Shown here: positions 34,575 through 43,409 of the stretch, piece after piece
Layout of the letters: each line of letters begins with the position of its first letter
Numbering within the stretch: position 1 is the stretch's first letter
Assembly (NCBI GenBank): GCA_918298275.1
Contig: CAKJZO010000098.1
Coordinates: 1 to 59,799 of the forward strand
Direction: 5' to 3'
Source: Spirochaetota bacterium
GTDB taxonomy: Bacteria; Spirochaetota; Spirochaetia; Sphaerochaetales; Sphaerochaetaceae
DNA length: 59,799 nucleotides
The notes under the pieces: model-generated
Told to the model about the DNA's origin: nothing
Database searches by the model: none
The model's input: only the letters and a program-made list of their open reading frames with translations
Position numbers and translations under genes: made by a program

Positions 34575-35879
34575 ATGAGCATAGTTAAACCGCACAAGCT
34601 GGGCATCATCACCGGGCCCGGTTCCGAGTATCTGTCCGGTAAGGTCATAAAGCACCTCAAGGGGCTCTATGTCGAGCGTTACCACAAGCTTTCCAAGAAT
34701 CTGGCATACAGGTACGGTATGACAGAGGAAGAGATCCTGAGGGAAGTCACTTTCATCGATGATCTGGGAAACAAGAAGATTCCTTCCGGCAAATGTCCGA
34801 CCGAATTCATCTGTCCCAACTTCGACATCCCCGTCAAATACACCAGGTTCCTCAACGGCGAGGTCAAGGCCGAAATCCTCGAGCCTGTTCGCGGAATCAG
34901 GATCTATATCATCTACGATGTCACAAACGATGTCCCAATGAAGATAAATGGGTGTGAAAATCCCGTCAGTTTCTCAGTTAACGACCATATTATGATGCTG
35001 TTTACCATTGTCAATGCATTGAATCTGGCCGGAGCCGAGAGCGTTACGCTGGTTCTTCCCACCTATCCGTATGCACGTCAGCACAAGAAGAGCTCCAGAG
35101 AGGCTCTCACCGCTGCACTGTTCGGTCAGATGTGCGAAGGTCTCGGTGTGGAGAGGATCATCACGCTGGATATCCACAGCAAGGAGATTGAGAACTGCTT
35201 CAGAAGGGTCCACCTCGAGAACCTGCATGCTTCCTACCAGATCCTGGTCGAGCTGAAGAAGATCATCGATATCTCGGACCCGAACATCACAGTCGTCTCT
35301 CCGGATGTCGGTGCAGTTGCCCGAAACAAGTTCTACGCCCAGATCCTGCACAGACCGCTCGCCATGCTCTACAAGGAGCGTGACTACTCGATAGTGACCA
35401 CCGGTGCCAAGAACACCAACATCAAGAGCATCAACCTTCTGGGAGATGTCAACGGCAAGACAGTAATCATCGCAGACGATATGCTGGCCTCGGGCGGAAC
35501 CATGCTCATTGCCATGAAGTTCCTCCGCGAGCGCGGAGCCAAGAAGATCATCTGCATCGTCAGCCTCCCGTTCTTCAACGGCAATGCCATCGAGACTTTC
35601 GACAAGGCTCACGAAGAAGGAATCTTCGACTATATCATCGGAACCAATGTCGTCTACCACAACGACAGCCTCCTGTCGAAGAAATGGTTCATCCAGACCG
35701 ATGCCAGCGAGCTCTTCGCCCGTACCATCAACCGTCTGCACCACGGTAGGGCAATCAGTCCTCTGCTTGACAACAGAAAGATTGTCCAGCGTCTTGTCGA
35801 TGACGTTCAGAACGCCGCCGCAAAGAAGCAGAATGCAGAGACCAAGAAAGAGGAAGGCACAAATGGAGATATCCAATAG
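34575..35879 (+). CDS. prs: Ribose-phosphate pyrophosphokinase (PRPP synthetase)
   Basis: The 434-residue protein is longer than typical PRPP synthetases (about 315). It has an extra N-terminal region and a charged C-terminal tail (KKQNAETKKEEG). The family sites are visible: PTYPYARQHKK (ATP/ribose loop), TLDIHSKEIENCF, and the PRPP-binding loop VIIADDMLASGGTM, which departs from the usual DDMIDTGGT. It makes PRPP for nucleotide and amino acid synthesis. The ATG at 34575 is preceded by GAGGGGG. The aminotransferase start overlaps its end by 17 bases. Confidence 0.85.
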   Translation: MSIVKPHKLGIITGPGSEYLSGKVIKHLKGLYVERYHKLSKNLAYRYGMTEEEILREVTFIDDLGNKKIPSGKCPTEFICPNFDIPVKYTRFLNGEVKAEILEPVRGIRIYIIYDVTNDVPMKINGCENPVSFSVNDHIMMLFTIVNALNLAGAESVTLVLPTYPYARQHKKSSREALTAALFGQMCEGLGVERIITLDIHSKEIENCFRRVHLENLHASYQILVELKKIIDISDPNITVVSPDVGAVARNKFYAQILHRPLAMLYKERDYSIVTTGAKNTNIKSINLLGDVNGKTVIIADDMLASGGTMLIAMKFLRERGAKKIICIVSLPFFNGNAIETFDKAHEEGIFDYIIGTNVVYHNDSLLSKKWFIQTDASELFARTINRLHHGRAISPLLDNRKIVQRLVDDVQNAAAKKQNAETKKEEGTNGDIQ

Positions 35880-37062
35880 AATCCGCGGCTTCCAGGCCTC
35901 TCCGATCAGAAGACTCTCGCCCTATGCAAGGGCAGCCAAGGAAAGGGGAATCAAGGTCTATCATCTGAACATCGGCCAGCCCGATATCAGAAGCCCCAAG
36001 GAGGCCATCGAGGCCATTCACAGCTATCCGAACGACATCATCGCCTATGGCGAGAGCGACGGAGACCTTGCACTGCGCAAGGCCCTGGTAAAGTATTACC
36101 ATGACTATGTCGATGTCGACATCACCGTAGATGACATCCTGATCACCACGGGCGGTTCGGAAGCGATCCTGTTCTCCCTGATGACGTTGTGCGACCCTGG
36201 CGATGAGATCATCGTCCCAGAGCCTTACTACACGAACGTCCACTCCTTTGCAAGGATGGCCAACGTGAGCATCGTCCCGGTCACAAGCACCCTTGAGGAC
36301 AACTTCGCCCTTCCGCCGCTGAGCCTGATAGAGGAGAGGATCACCAGCAAAACCCGCGCGATTCTTCTCAACAGCCCCAACAACCCCACAGGACACATCT
36401 ACAGCCCCAAGGAGCTGGAGACCATAATCGGGATGTGCCGCGACCATGACATCTTCCTTATCATGGACGAGGTCTACCGCGAGTTCTGCTATGACAACCA
36501 GAAGTTCACAAGCGTCCTCAAGTACACCGACTGCAACGAGCGCATCATCTGCATCGACAGCGTGTCCAAGCGCTTCTCGATGTGCGGTGCAAGAGTAGGG
36601 GCACTGATTTGCCGCAACCGCAATGTCATCAGAGAGACGCTCAAGCTCAGCCAGGCAAGACTCTGCTCGCCGACAGTCGAGCAGTATGCATCCCTTGCCG
36701 CCTTCGGAGCACCTCCGGCATATCTGGAGAATGTGAAGGGCGAGTACGAGAAGAGACGCAACTTCATAGTCAAGGCCCTGCGCTCGATTCCCGGTGTCAA
36801 ATGCTCAAGACCCAACGGTGCCTTCTACCTGATTGCAAGGCTTCCGGTAGAGGATGCTGAGGATTTCTCGATCTTCATGCTCAGGGATTTCTCCTACAAC
36901 GGAGAGACCGTCATGCTTGCGCCTGCCGAAGGTTTCTATGAAAGCAAGGACCTCGGACGCGATCAGGTGAGAATAGCATACGTACTGAACACAGATGATC
37001 TTGAGAAGGCCTGTATCTGTCTTAGAGAGGGCTTGAAAGCTTACAACAATAGAACTTTTTAA
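35863..37062 (+). CDS. Class I/II pyridoxal-phosphate aminotransferase (aspartate aminotransferase type)
   Basis: The 399-residue enzyme has fold-type I marks: GQPDI near residue 38, ITTGGSEAI, NSPNNPTG, MDEVYREF and the PLP-lysine motif DSVSKRFSMCGARVG. The late Arg in QVRIAYVL binds the substrate carboxylate. Length and motifs match aspartate/tyrosine-type aminotransferases. The start ATG 35863 overlaps prs by 17 bases, and AGAAAGAGGAAGGCAC supplies the ribosome-binding site. Exact amino-acid specificity cannot be read. Confidence 0.9.
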   Translation: MEISNRIRGFQASPIRRLSPYARAAKERGIKVYHLNIGQPDIRSPKEAIEAIHSYPNDIIAYGESDGDLALRKALVKYYHDYVDVDITVDDILITTGGSEAILFSLMTLCDPGDEIIVPEPYYTNVHSFARMANVSIVPVTSTLEDNFALPPLSLIEERITSKTRAILLNSPNNPTGHIYSPKELETIIGMCRDHDIFLIMDEVYREFCYDNQKFTSVLKYTDCNERIICIDSVSKRFSMCGARVGALICRNRNVIRETLKLSQARLCSPTVEQYASLAAFGAPPAYLENVKGEYEKRRNFIVKALRSIPGVKCSRPNGAFYLIARLPVEDAEDFSIFMLRDFSYNGETVMLAPAEGFYESKDLGRDQVRIAYVLNTDDLEKACICLREGLKAYNNRTF

Positions 37063-37066
37063 GCTG

Positions 37067-37693
37067 TTAGACTAATTTTAGGATATCGTTCGGATCGCTT
37101 ATGCTCCCGATATCCTCTTTTGTGTATCCGAAGCCCCAGTTTACCTTGATGAAATCGCATCCGGCATCCCTGGCGCCCAGATAATCGAAATGGGTATCGC
37201 CCACAAGCACGCACTCCGAGCCTTTGAGCCCGAGCTTGACGAAGGACTCCTTCAGCAGCTGCGCCTTGTTCATGGTGCCTGTAAGGTCAATGCCTGCCTC
37301 GACATCGAAGTACTTGTCGATACCGAAATGGGAGCACATGGTCTGAAGGATATCCTCATTCTTCATGCTCACGATTCCCAATGTGTATCCTCTTTCCTTC
37401 AGGGTCCTCAGTGTCTGGAGAATGCCGGGGTAGAAGTCCGAAAGGAAGCATCCCTCTCTGCTGTAGAAATCATGGTAGGCCTCACAGAGCTTCTCGATTA
37501 TGTCATCATCCTTGATCTTGAATGTGATTCGGAAACAGTCGCCGAGCGGTGGGCCGATGAAACCTTCCCATTTCTCATCAGCTGCAACCGTGTAGCCGAG
37601 ACTCTCCATCGCAGCTCTGCCGGAGGCATATATTCCCCTTGATGTATCCATCAGGGTCCCGTCCATATCGAAGAATACTGCTTTATATTTCAC
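37067..37693 (-). CDS. HAD-family phosphatase (PGP/PpaX-like)
   Basis: The 208-residue protein has the HAD motif [13 protein letters not shown] near residues 7-18, motif II/III ([16 protein letters not shown]) and motif [20 protein letters not shown] four-helix cap follows motif I as in phosphoglycolate phosphatases and PpaX. GTG 37693 is the likely start: it overlaps the upstream stop (GTGA) and GGAGAGAAG precedes it. Small phosphorylated metabolites are the expected substrates. Confidence 0.87.
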   Translation of the reverse strand: MKYKAVFFDMDGTLMDTSRGIYASGRAAMESLGYTVAADEKWEGFIGPPLGDCFRITFKIKDDDIIEKLCEAYHDFYSREGCFLSDFYPGILQTLRTLKERGYTLGIVSMKNEDILQTMCSHFGIDKYFDVEAGIDLTGTMNKAQLLKESFVKLGLKGSECVLVGDTHFDYLGARDAGCDFIKVNWGFGYTKEDIGSISDPNDILKLV

Positions 37694-39954
37694 TTGGCTC
37701 TTCTCTCCATCAGTCTTGTGCCCAGCTTCTCGACGATCTTCCATTCCCAGTCCGTATAGCTGTTTCTGGAAATGCGCACGTAATCCGCCTTCACGAACTG
37801 GCCGGACCCGTCATAGGAGATCTCAAGGGAGTTCCAGCTGTCCTTCTGGGATGCGAACATGACTGCTCCGATGTTTTCTCGTCTCTGTATGTTGAGCATC
37901 GGGTCCTGCGTCTCCGAGAACACCGCAACGGAAATCGTGGTATCGGGAATGGAGAACATCTTGTCCTTGCCGTCGATCAGCCATGCCTTGCGGGCAAGCT
38001 CGATGAACCTGACGATTTCCTTCTTCTGCTCGAACGGGCAGTTTGCCAGGTACTGGACTATCGGGTTGTTCTTGGACGGGGCGCATCTGAGAATCTGATC
38101 CAGAAGGGGCAGGGTCTGGTCCTCTGCGGGCTTGGCCTGAGGCTCCGGTTCAGACTCCGGCTCAGGCTCAGGTTCCGGTTCAGCTTCCGGCTCAACCTCG
38201 GGCTCTCTTTCCACAATTTCCTCTGCTTCAGGTTCGCTTTCCGCGACCTCATCCTGAGGCTCTTCCTCTGCTACAGGCTCTTCGGCTTCGTGCTGGGGTT
38301 CCGGCTCGGTCGGCTCTACGAATCTTACGATCGGCTCCGGTTCTGCAGGAGGAGCTTCCTCTTCATCCTCTGCGATGAAAGGTGACTCGTTTGCCGGTTC
38401 AGGTTCCTCTGCCGGCTCCTCCTTCGGCGGCTCCTCGTCTTCTTCCGAATCGTCCATTATCGAGAACAGGGACTCTCCGTCGTAGGGATCGGGTTCATCG
38501 TCTTCAGGCGGAAGTTCTTCGTCTTCATCCTCGTCATCGTACCAGGCTCCGTGATCCTGCTCTTCAAGCATGGGATCTTCCCTGAACTCCGATGCGCCGG
38601 CCTGATTCAGATAATCGTATGTGTCGGGGCTGACCAGGGCAGAGTATTCTGCAGGCGCCTCCTCTATGAGATCTTCGTCGTCATCCTCGAAGGGATCGTC
38701 CTCCGGACTCTCTTCTTCCTCATCATCTTCCTCGGAAGGGCTCTGTTCAAGTACGGGTTCCTCGACCTCGGTCTGTACGGACTCCGGCTCGTCATCATCC
38801 TCTTCCTCTTCGGAAGCTTCGGACATCTCCGGTTCGTAATAGGTTTCCTCGGGCTCGTCGAAGGGGATGTCGTCTTCCTCTTCGGTTTCTACCGGTTCTG
38901 TCTCTTCCGGTGCTTCCTCCGGCTCTTCAGGTTCCGCGGATTCTTCCGGGTCTATGTCCTCGGGCTCAATGGTCTCTGCAGGCTCTTCTTCAACCGGTTC
39001 TGCTTCAGGTTCGGGCTCTGGTTCAGAGACAGGTTCCGGAACCGATTCAATGATCGGTTCTGAAATCGGCTCAGGAGTCTGCTCCGGCTCTTCAATAGGC
39101 TCCGGCTCTGCAACAGGTTCCGGTTCGGGAGCGGGTTCCGGTTCCGGGGTTGGCTCAGGTTCAGAGACAGGGATGGTGTCGGCGAACTGATCGACAACAG
39201 GAGCAATTGCATTCAGGCTATAGGCAGTAACGAAGCTGTAGTAGCTGTTTCCGTACTTTATGAACGGAGTTGCAAGAGCATCCCGGCAGGAGCCTATCAG
39301 GCCGTAACGGGACTCCGGAAGGGCAGATTCGCTTCTCGGAACACTGGCCAGCTTCTGGCAGAGTTCGGTGGGAACGGAGGTGTTGCGCTGGACATCGAAA
39401 TCCACGAAGACGCGGGCTTTCTTTGTTTCAAGGTCGATGAGCTTGAGAAACTCATCGTTCAGGCTATCGTTCTTGCTGATGGTAATCAGGTTGTCATTGG
39501 GGAACACTGCCTCGTGGATGCGCTGGCGCTCCGGGAAGAGCTCGTCGGTATCGATTTCGCCTCTGGCGTGCTTCTGGAGAACCTCGTAATCGATGAACCT
39601 CATGGTTGACTTGACGTTTTCAAGCATGAGGCGGTGGAGGTTTCTGGCGCACTTTGCAACTGCGGGGTTTTCGGCGTCGGTTGGGGCGAAGTAGGTGACC
39701 TTCTGGAATGCTGCGGCGTGAAGGAAGACAATCAGACAGTCTGTGGCACGTTTCTGGATGGGCTCGGTACCGAAAGATGACCTCTCGATGCAGATGTGTC
39801 TGAGAAGGCTGCCGATGTTGAATTTATAGGCTTCCTTTGTGAGCTCGGACCTGTATAGCTGGATGTATGAAGCCTGCTGGCTTATATTCTTCTGCAGCTT
39901 TTCGGCCGAGATATTCGTCATGTCCTTCAGGTTCCATGAAAGATAACAGTTCAT
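37690..39954 (-). CDS. Large acidic Pro/Glu-rich protein with conserved-looking ends
   Basis: The 754-residue protein has three parts. Residues 1-255 are folded-looking, with helices, VFVDFDVQ and no signal peptide. Residues about 260-620 are Pro/Glu/Asp-rich repeats ([11 protein letters not shown]-type runs and long DDEDE stretches). Residues about 625-754 are another folded domain ([51 protein letters not shown]). The ATG at 39954 has GGAG seven bases upstream; earlier in-frame ATGs lack this. The acidic middle is expected to be disordered and highly charged. I recognise no family. The HAD phosphatase gene is translationally coupled to its end, and a NusG paralogue is divergent. Confidence 0.75.
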   Translation of the reverse strand: MNCYLSWNLKDMTNISAEKLQKNISQQASYIQLYRSELTKEAYKFNIGSLLRHICIERSSFGTEPIQKRATDCLIVFLHAAAFQKVTYFAPTDAENPAVAKCARNLHRLMLENVKSTMRFIDYEVLQKHARGEIDTDELFPERQRIHEAVFPNDNLITISKNDSLNDEFLKLIDLETKKARVFVDFDVQRNTSVPTELCQKLASVPRSESALPESRYGLIGSCRDALATPFIKYGNSYYSFVTAYSLNAIAPVVDQFADTIPVSEPEPTPEPEPAPEPEPVAEPEPIEEPEQTPEPISEPIIESVPEPVSEPEPEPEAEPVEEEPAETIEPEDIDPEESAEPEEPEEAPEETEPVETEEEDDIPFDEPEETYYEPEMSEASEEEEDDDEPESVQTEVEEPVLEQSPSEEDDEEEESPEDDPFEDDDEDLIEEAPAEYSALVSPDTYDYLNQAGASEFREDPMLEEQDHGAWYDDEDEDEELPPEDDEPDPYDGESLFSIMDDSEEDEEPPKEEPAEEPEPANESPFIAEDEEEAPPAEPEPIVRFVEPTEPEPQHEAEEPVAEEEPQDEVAESEPEAEEIVEREPEVEPEAEPEPEPEPESEPEPQAKPAEDQTLPLLDQILRCAPSKNNPIVQYLANCPFEQKKEIVRFIELARKAWLIDGKDKMFSIPDTTISVAVFSETQDPMLNIQRRENIGAVMFASQKDSWNSLEISYDGSGQFVKADYVRISRNSYTDWEWKIVEKLGTRLMERRAK

Positions 39955-40044
39955 CGCGCACTCCATATGGGACAGTTTCCTATAATAAGTATCGCACATT
40001 AAAAACGTTTTATATAGCACTTATGGATTCATTTTTATTGAAAA

Positions 40045-40623
40045 ATGGACTCCGATGGTTCATACTCTGAGGCTGTGTATTTCTGTCTGAGTTGTCTGAC
40101 CACGAAAGAAGAAGAGACCCGAGAACGCGTCACCAGGTTCCTGAGCGGGGCGACCGACTGCGAGTTTCTTGTATGGTTTCCCAAGAAAGAGGTCCGCGAG
40201 AAGCGCATGGGACGCTACGAGAGCGTCGAGAAGCCGATGTTCTCAAACTACATCTTCATCTATTGGGGAGGGGAGTCGGAAACTGATTTTCCTTTCTATG
40301 ACCTGAAGCGGATCCCGACTGTTCTGCGGATTCTGGGTTATGATGACAATACCCATGCACTGAAGGGGAAGGACCTTGAGTTTGCCAAATGGATTCACAC
40401 CCATGACGGTCACATCAAGCAGTCGAAGGTCATTTACAGGGAAGGACAGAAAATTCAGATTGCCGACGGACCGCTAAAGGGATTCGACGGAAACGTAATC
40501 AAGGTGGACAAACACCACAAGCGCATTACCGTGCGGTTCATGTTCGGAGACACCGTATCCGATATCAGTTTTTCGGTTGATTTTCTTTCAAAGGACATCG
40601 ATCCTGCTTCGCAGCAGCGATAG
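40045..40623 (+). CDS. NusG-paralogue transcription elongation factor
   Basis: The 192-residue protein has an NGN-like N-terminal domain (VYFCLSCLTTKEEETRERV; FPKKEVREKRMGRYESVEKPMFSNYIFIYW) and a C-terminal KOW domain (GQKIQIADGPLKGFDGNVIKVDKHHKRITVRF). It is a NusG paralogue of the LoaP/RfaH type, which makes RNA polymerase resist pausing or termination on particular operons. The start is uncertain. ATG 40045 has no clear ribosome-binding site, and a GTG at 40075, following TGAGG, would give the usual MYF-like NusG start. It stands alone, divergent from the acidic protein gene. Confidence 0.82.
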   Translation: MDSDGSYSEAVYFCLSCLTTKEEETRERVTRFLSGATDCEFLVWFPKKEVREKRMGRYESVEKPMFSNYIFIYWGGESETDFPFYDLKRIPTVLRILGYDDNTHALKGKDLEFAKWIHTHDGHIKQSKVIYREGQKIQIADGPLKGFDGNVIKVDKHHKRITVRFMFGDTVSDISFSVDFLSKDIDPASQQR

Positions 40624-40625
40624 GA

Positions 40626-41135
40626 TCAGTTCTGCTTGGGGCTTTCCCATCCCAGCATCTTGTAGATCAGGCCCTTGTTCTTTGCCGCCTTGGAGCAGGT
40701 AAAGCGGATTTCATCATCTCCCTTGTAGAGGATGAATCCTTTGCGGGCAGGCAGGACCTTGCCGAATCCAATGGATGTTATGTCTGAAATATCGATTGAC
40801 CAGGCTTCTTTGCATGGGGTCTGGCGATGGATCTTGTCCTCCGTTCTCTGGAGAAGGATCAGTCTGCCGTCGACTTTGCAGAGTCTTCCCCTGACCAGAT
40901 CCGCCGTTGTGTCTGCGGGGATTTTCCCGACATAGAGGTCGGACTCGGGCTGCGCTTCAAGGACCTTGAGAACATCCTTCTTGCTTACCCAGAACATCGC
41001 GAACCAGTACAGGACAACTAGGCCGAACATCGACAGGAACAGGGGGATAAGGGTCAGCCTGGACATGTAGACGCCGGGGATGAATATGATGGCTGCGAAC
41101 TCTGCCAGAATCAGGATGCGTACTATGGTCTTCAT
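40626..41135 (-). CDS. Membrane protein with cytosolic domain, unknown
   Basis: The 169-residue protein has two N-terminal membrane helices (about residues 5-22 and 27-47). A soluble beta-rich region follows, with an ILLQRTEDKIH strand and PARKGFILYKGDDEIRF resembling a PH-like or bPH fold. ATG 41135 is preferred over 41165. No family is recognised. It converges on the NusG paralogue with two bases between the stops. Confidence 0.65.
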   Translation of the reverse strand: MKTIVRILILAEFAAIIFIPGVYMSRLTLIPLFLSMFGLVVLYWFAMFWVSKKDVLKVLEAQPESDLYVGKIPADTTADLVRGRLCKVDGRLILLQRTEDKIHRQTPCKEAWSIDISDITSIGFGKVLPARKGFILYKGDDEIRFTCSKAAKNKGLIYKMLGWESPKQN

Positions 41136-41210
41136 GCCTAGAAGATAGCATTGCAGGCCGGACATCGTCCAGCCTGCAATGTGTGGAAACGAGGTTATTG
41201 ACTGAATGAA

Positions 41211-43397
41211 TCAATACATCGGGATGTAGGATACGGAAGCCGAAATGGTCATCATGATGAAGATCATGCACCAGCCCAGTGCTCCGGTCCAGACATTGCC
41301 CGTGATCTTGTACAGCAGTCTGTTGAAGATAGGAAGGATGAACATCATCACCACAAGGGCGAAGACCATGTTCACATAAAGCCAGATCTCGGTTCCGTTG
41401 CCCCAGTAGCCGTAGAACGGGGCGCCCTGTGTGAAGAAGCAGACATAGTTGATCAGAAGGATGAAGGCAAGACCGATGCTGTTTGCAAGCGCACCGACAA
41501 GCTGAATCTTCCATTCCTTCCAGTTCTCACGGCCTATGCTGCAGTTCACGCGGATGGAGTTGGATATGTAGAAGACAAAGATCAGCGGGATATACTCGAT
41601 GGCCGTCACGAACATCCTGGCATTGATCGGGGCTGCAGAGATGAGCATGAATCGGAAATCCTGATGAAGAAGCACGTAGCTTACCAGTACCAGAAGGTAG
41701 AACGAGCAGAACATGATCAGGGACATCAGCAGTGCCTTGAGTGTATTGATCAGAGCATTGGATTTGCCCGAGCAGATCTTGACTGTCCTGAACTTGCCCC
41801 AGTCGAACTCCTCCATCTGAACGCCCTTTGCCTTTGCGCGGGCTTTCTCAATGAAGTATTCCGCGATTGTGGTGCCGAAGAAGATCACGAGACCGATGGC
41901 TCCGTTGATCACTGCCCAAAGCAGGATTGCATTGATCATTCTTGCAGGGAACACGAATGTGTACACGCTTGAGGAGTTTCCGGTCGGGAAGATCTTGATT
42001 GAGTAGTTGGCAAGCGGGATGTAGTCAAGACAGGCGATGACTGCAGTGACGATCATGCTGAACCATAAGATGACCTTGTGTACGACGCTCTTTCTCGCAT
42101 TGGGATCGGGAAGGACCCGGACCTTGTTCTGGGCTTCCTTCATGGAAGCGAAGAACGGAAGTTTTACCAGGACTGCGCAGAGGGCAATCACGAATGTGAA
42201 TGCTGCTGCAAGGGCAAGGCCGTTGCAGATTTCCTTGCCCAGCCAGGTCTGGCAGGTTCCCTTGATCGGAGAACCCATGGCCAGAGTCTCGTTGAAGAAA
42301 TCAATCGTGTTGGCGATACTGATCCCGTCGTACATCTCGAAGCAGTGGTTGATGTTTTCCCTGTGGATGATACGGTAGGTTCCGTTTGCGATATCGCCGT
42401 ACCCGTAGTCGTAGATTACATCGTCGATGCTGTTCTTGGAGTTGTTGACCTCGTTTAGGAATCTGCGGGTGATGATCTCGAACGAGGAGGTATCGGTCTG
42501 ATATCTGAAGGCACCTTCATCGTAGTAGGCGTAGGAGAGGGCGGCATTGCTTCTGAGGTTGGCGTACTTGTTCGCCGAAGAGACCTTGATGTAACCGGAG
42601 ATGTAGACTGCCTTGATGATGCTCTGTTCGTAGCTTCCGAATGCCATGTCGGCTGCCAGGGTACAGACGTTTCCGCCGCCGGCAGAGTGTCCTACGGCAC
42701 CGAAGCGGGATCTGTCTACGAACTTGAAGTCATCGGTGTTGTTGTAGACGTACTGGACCAGGAACTCGATTCCGTTGGCTCCGGTAGTAGAGGTTTCGGT
42801 TGTTCCGCCCTGTCCGCCCGGATCGAGACAGAATACCACTGCACCTCTTCTGGAAAGCTCGATGCAGTACTGGGACATTGTTGCCTTTGTTCTGGTGAAA
42901 CCGGGAAGGACGAATACCGTAGGTGCGGGATTGGCTTCGGTTGCAGTGGACGGCACATACATCGTTACGGAATAGGATGTGTCGTTCTTCATGGCAAAAC
43001 TCTTTCCGTTGATTTCTCCGCCGTTGTACGAGAGAGTCATCTCCTTGGTCAGGGTGAAATCGCTGACCTTAACGGAGAATCCCGATGTCTCGAAGCACTT
43101 TGCGATGAATCCGAAGAGGAACACCAGTACGAAAGCCACACACATGACTATGAGGGCCTTGGGTTTTTGGGAAACCTTTGCCTCGGCCTGTGCCGTCACT
43201 TCCTTTGACGGTTCAAGATCCTGTCTCTTGTCAGTGATGATGAAACCGCACACCAGGGAGGCCAGCGCAAGTGCTGCAAAAAGGAAATAGATTTTGTTTG
43301 ATAATGCGAAGCAGCAGGCTGCAACAACCATCAGAACAAATGTCAGTATGTAGAGACAGACGGAAGCTGCCTTCATTGCTTTGATTTTCTTTTCCAT
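41211..43397 (-). CDS. Polytopic membrane protein with alpha/beta hydrolase domain
   Basis: The 728-residue protein has two to three N-terminal helices (residues about 8-55 and 82-105). An extracytoplasmic alpha/beta hydrolase domain follows (about residues 115-370) with the strand VFVLPGF, the nucleophile elbow GHSAGGGN and a late His in NINHCFEMYD. About eight further helices make the C-terminal half. The layout suggests a surface-facing esterase or acyl transferase tied to a multi-helix transporter-like domain. It is the last gene of the minus-strand operon with 43410 and 45038. Substrate unknown. Confidence 0.75.
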   Translation of the reverse strand: MEKKIKAMKAASVCLYILTFVLMVVAACCFALSNKIYFLFAALALASLVCGFIITDKRQDLEPSKEVTAQAEAKVSQKPKALIVMCVAFVLVFLFGFIAKCFETSGFSVKVSDFTLTKEMTLSYNGGEINGKSFAMKNDTSYSVTMYVPSTATEANPAPTVFVLPGFTRTKATMSQYCIELSRRGAVVFCLDPGGQGGTTETSTTGANGIEFLVQYVYNNTDDFKFVDRSRFGAVGHSAGGGNVCTLAADMAFGSYEQSIIKAVYISGYIKVSSANKYANLRSNAALSYAYYDEGAFRYQTDTSSFEIITRRFLNEVNNSKNSIDDVIYDYGYGDIANGTYRIIHRENINHCFEMYDGISIANTIDFFNETLAMGSPIKGTCQTWLGKEICNGLALAAAFTFVIALCAVLVKLPFFASMKEAQNKVRVLPDPNARKSVVHKVILWFSMIVTAVIACLDYIPLANYSIKIFPTGNSSSVYTFVFPARMINAILLWAVINGAIGLVIFFGTTIAEYFIEKARAKAKGVQMEEFDWGKFRTVKICSGKSNALINTLKALLMSLIMFCSFYLLVLVSYVLLHQDFRFMLISAAPINARMFVTAIEYIPLIFVFYISNSIRVNCSIGRENWKEWKIQLVGALANSIGLAFILLINYVCFFTQGAPFYGYWGNGTEIWLYVNMVFALVVMMFILPIFNRLLYKITGNVWTGALGWCMIFIMMTISASVSYIPMY

Positions 43398-43409
43398 ATT
43401 CCACCCCCA

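Noticed and set aside
37823-39216. Overlapping long open frames with Arg/Ser/Pro or Ser/Gly-rich products in the acidic-protein gene
   Set aside because: They are frame shadows of the GAA/CCG-type repeats in the minus-strand gene. Their composition is repetitive and they lack ribosome-binding sites.
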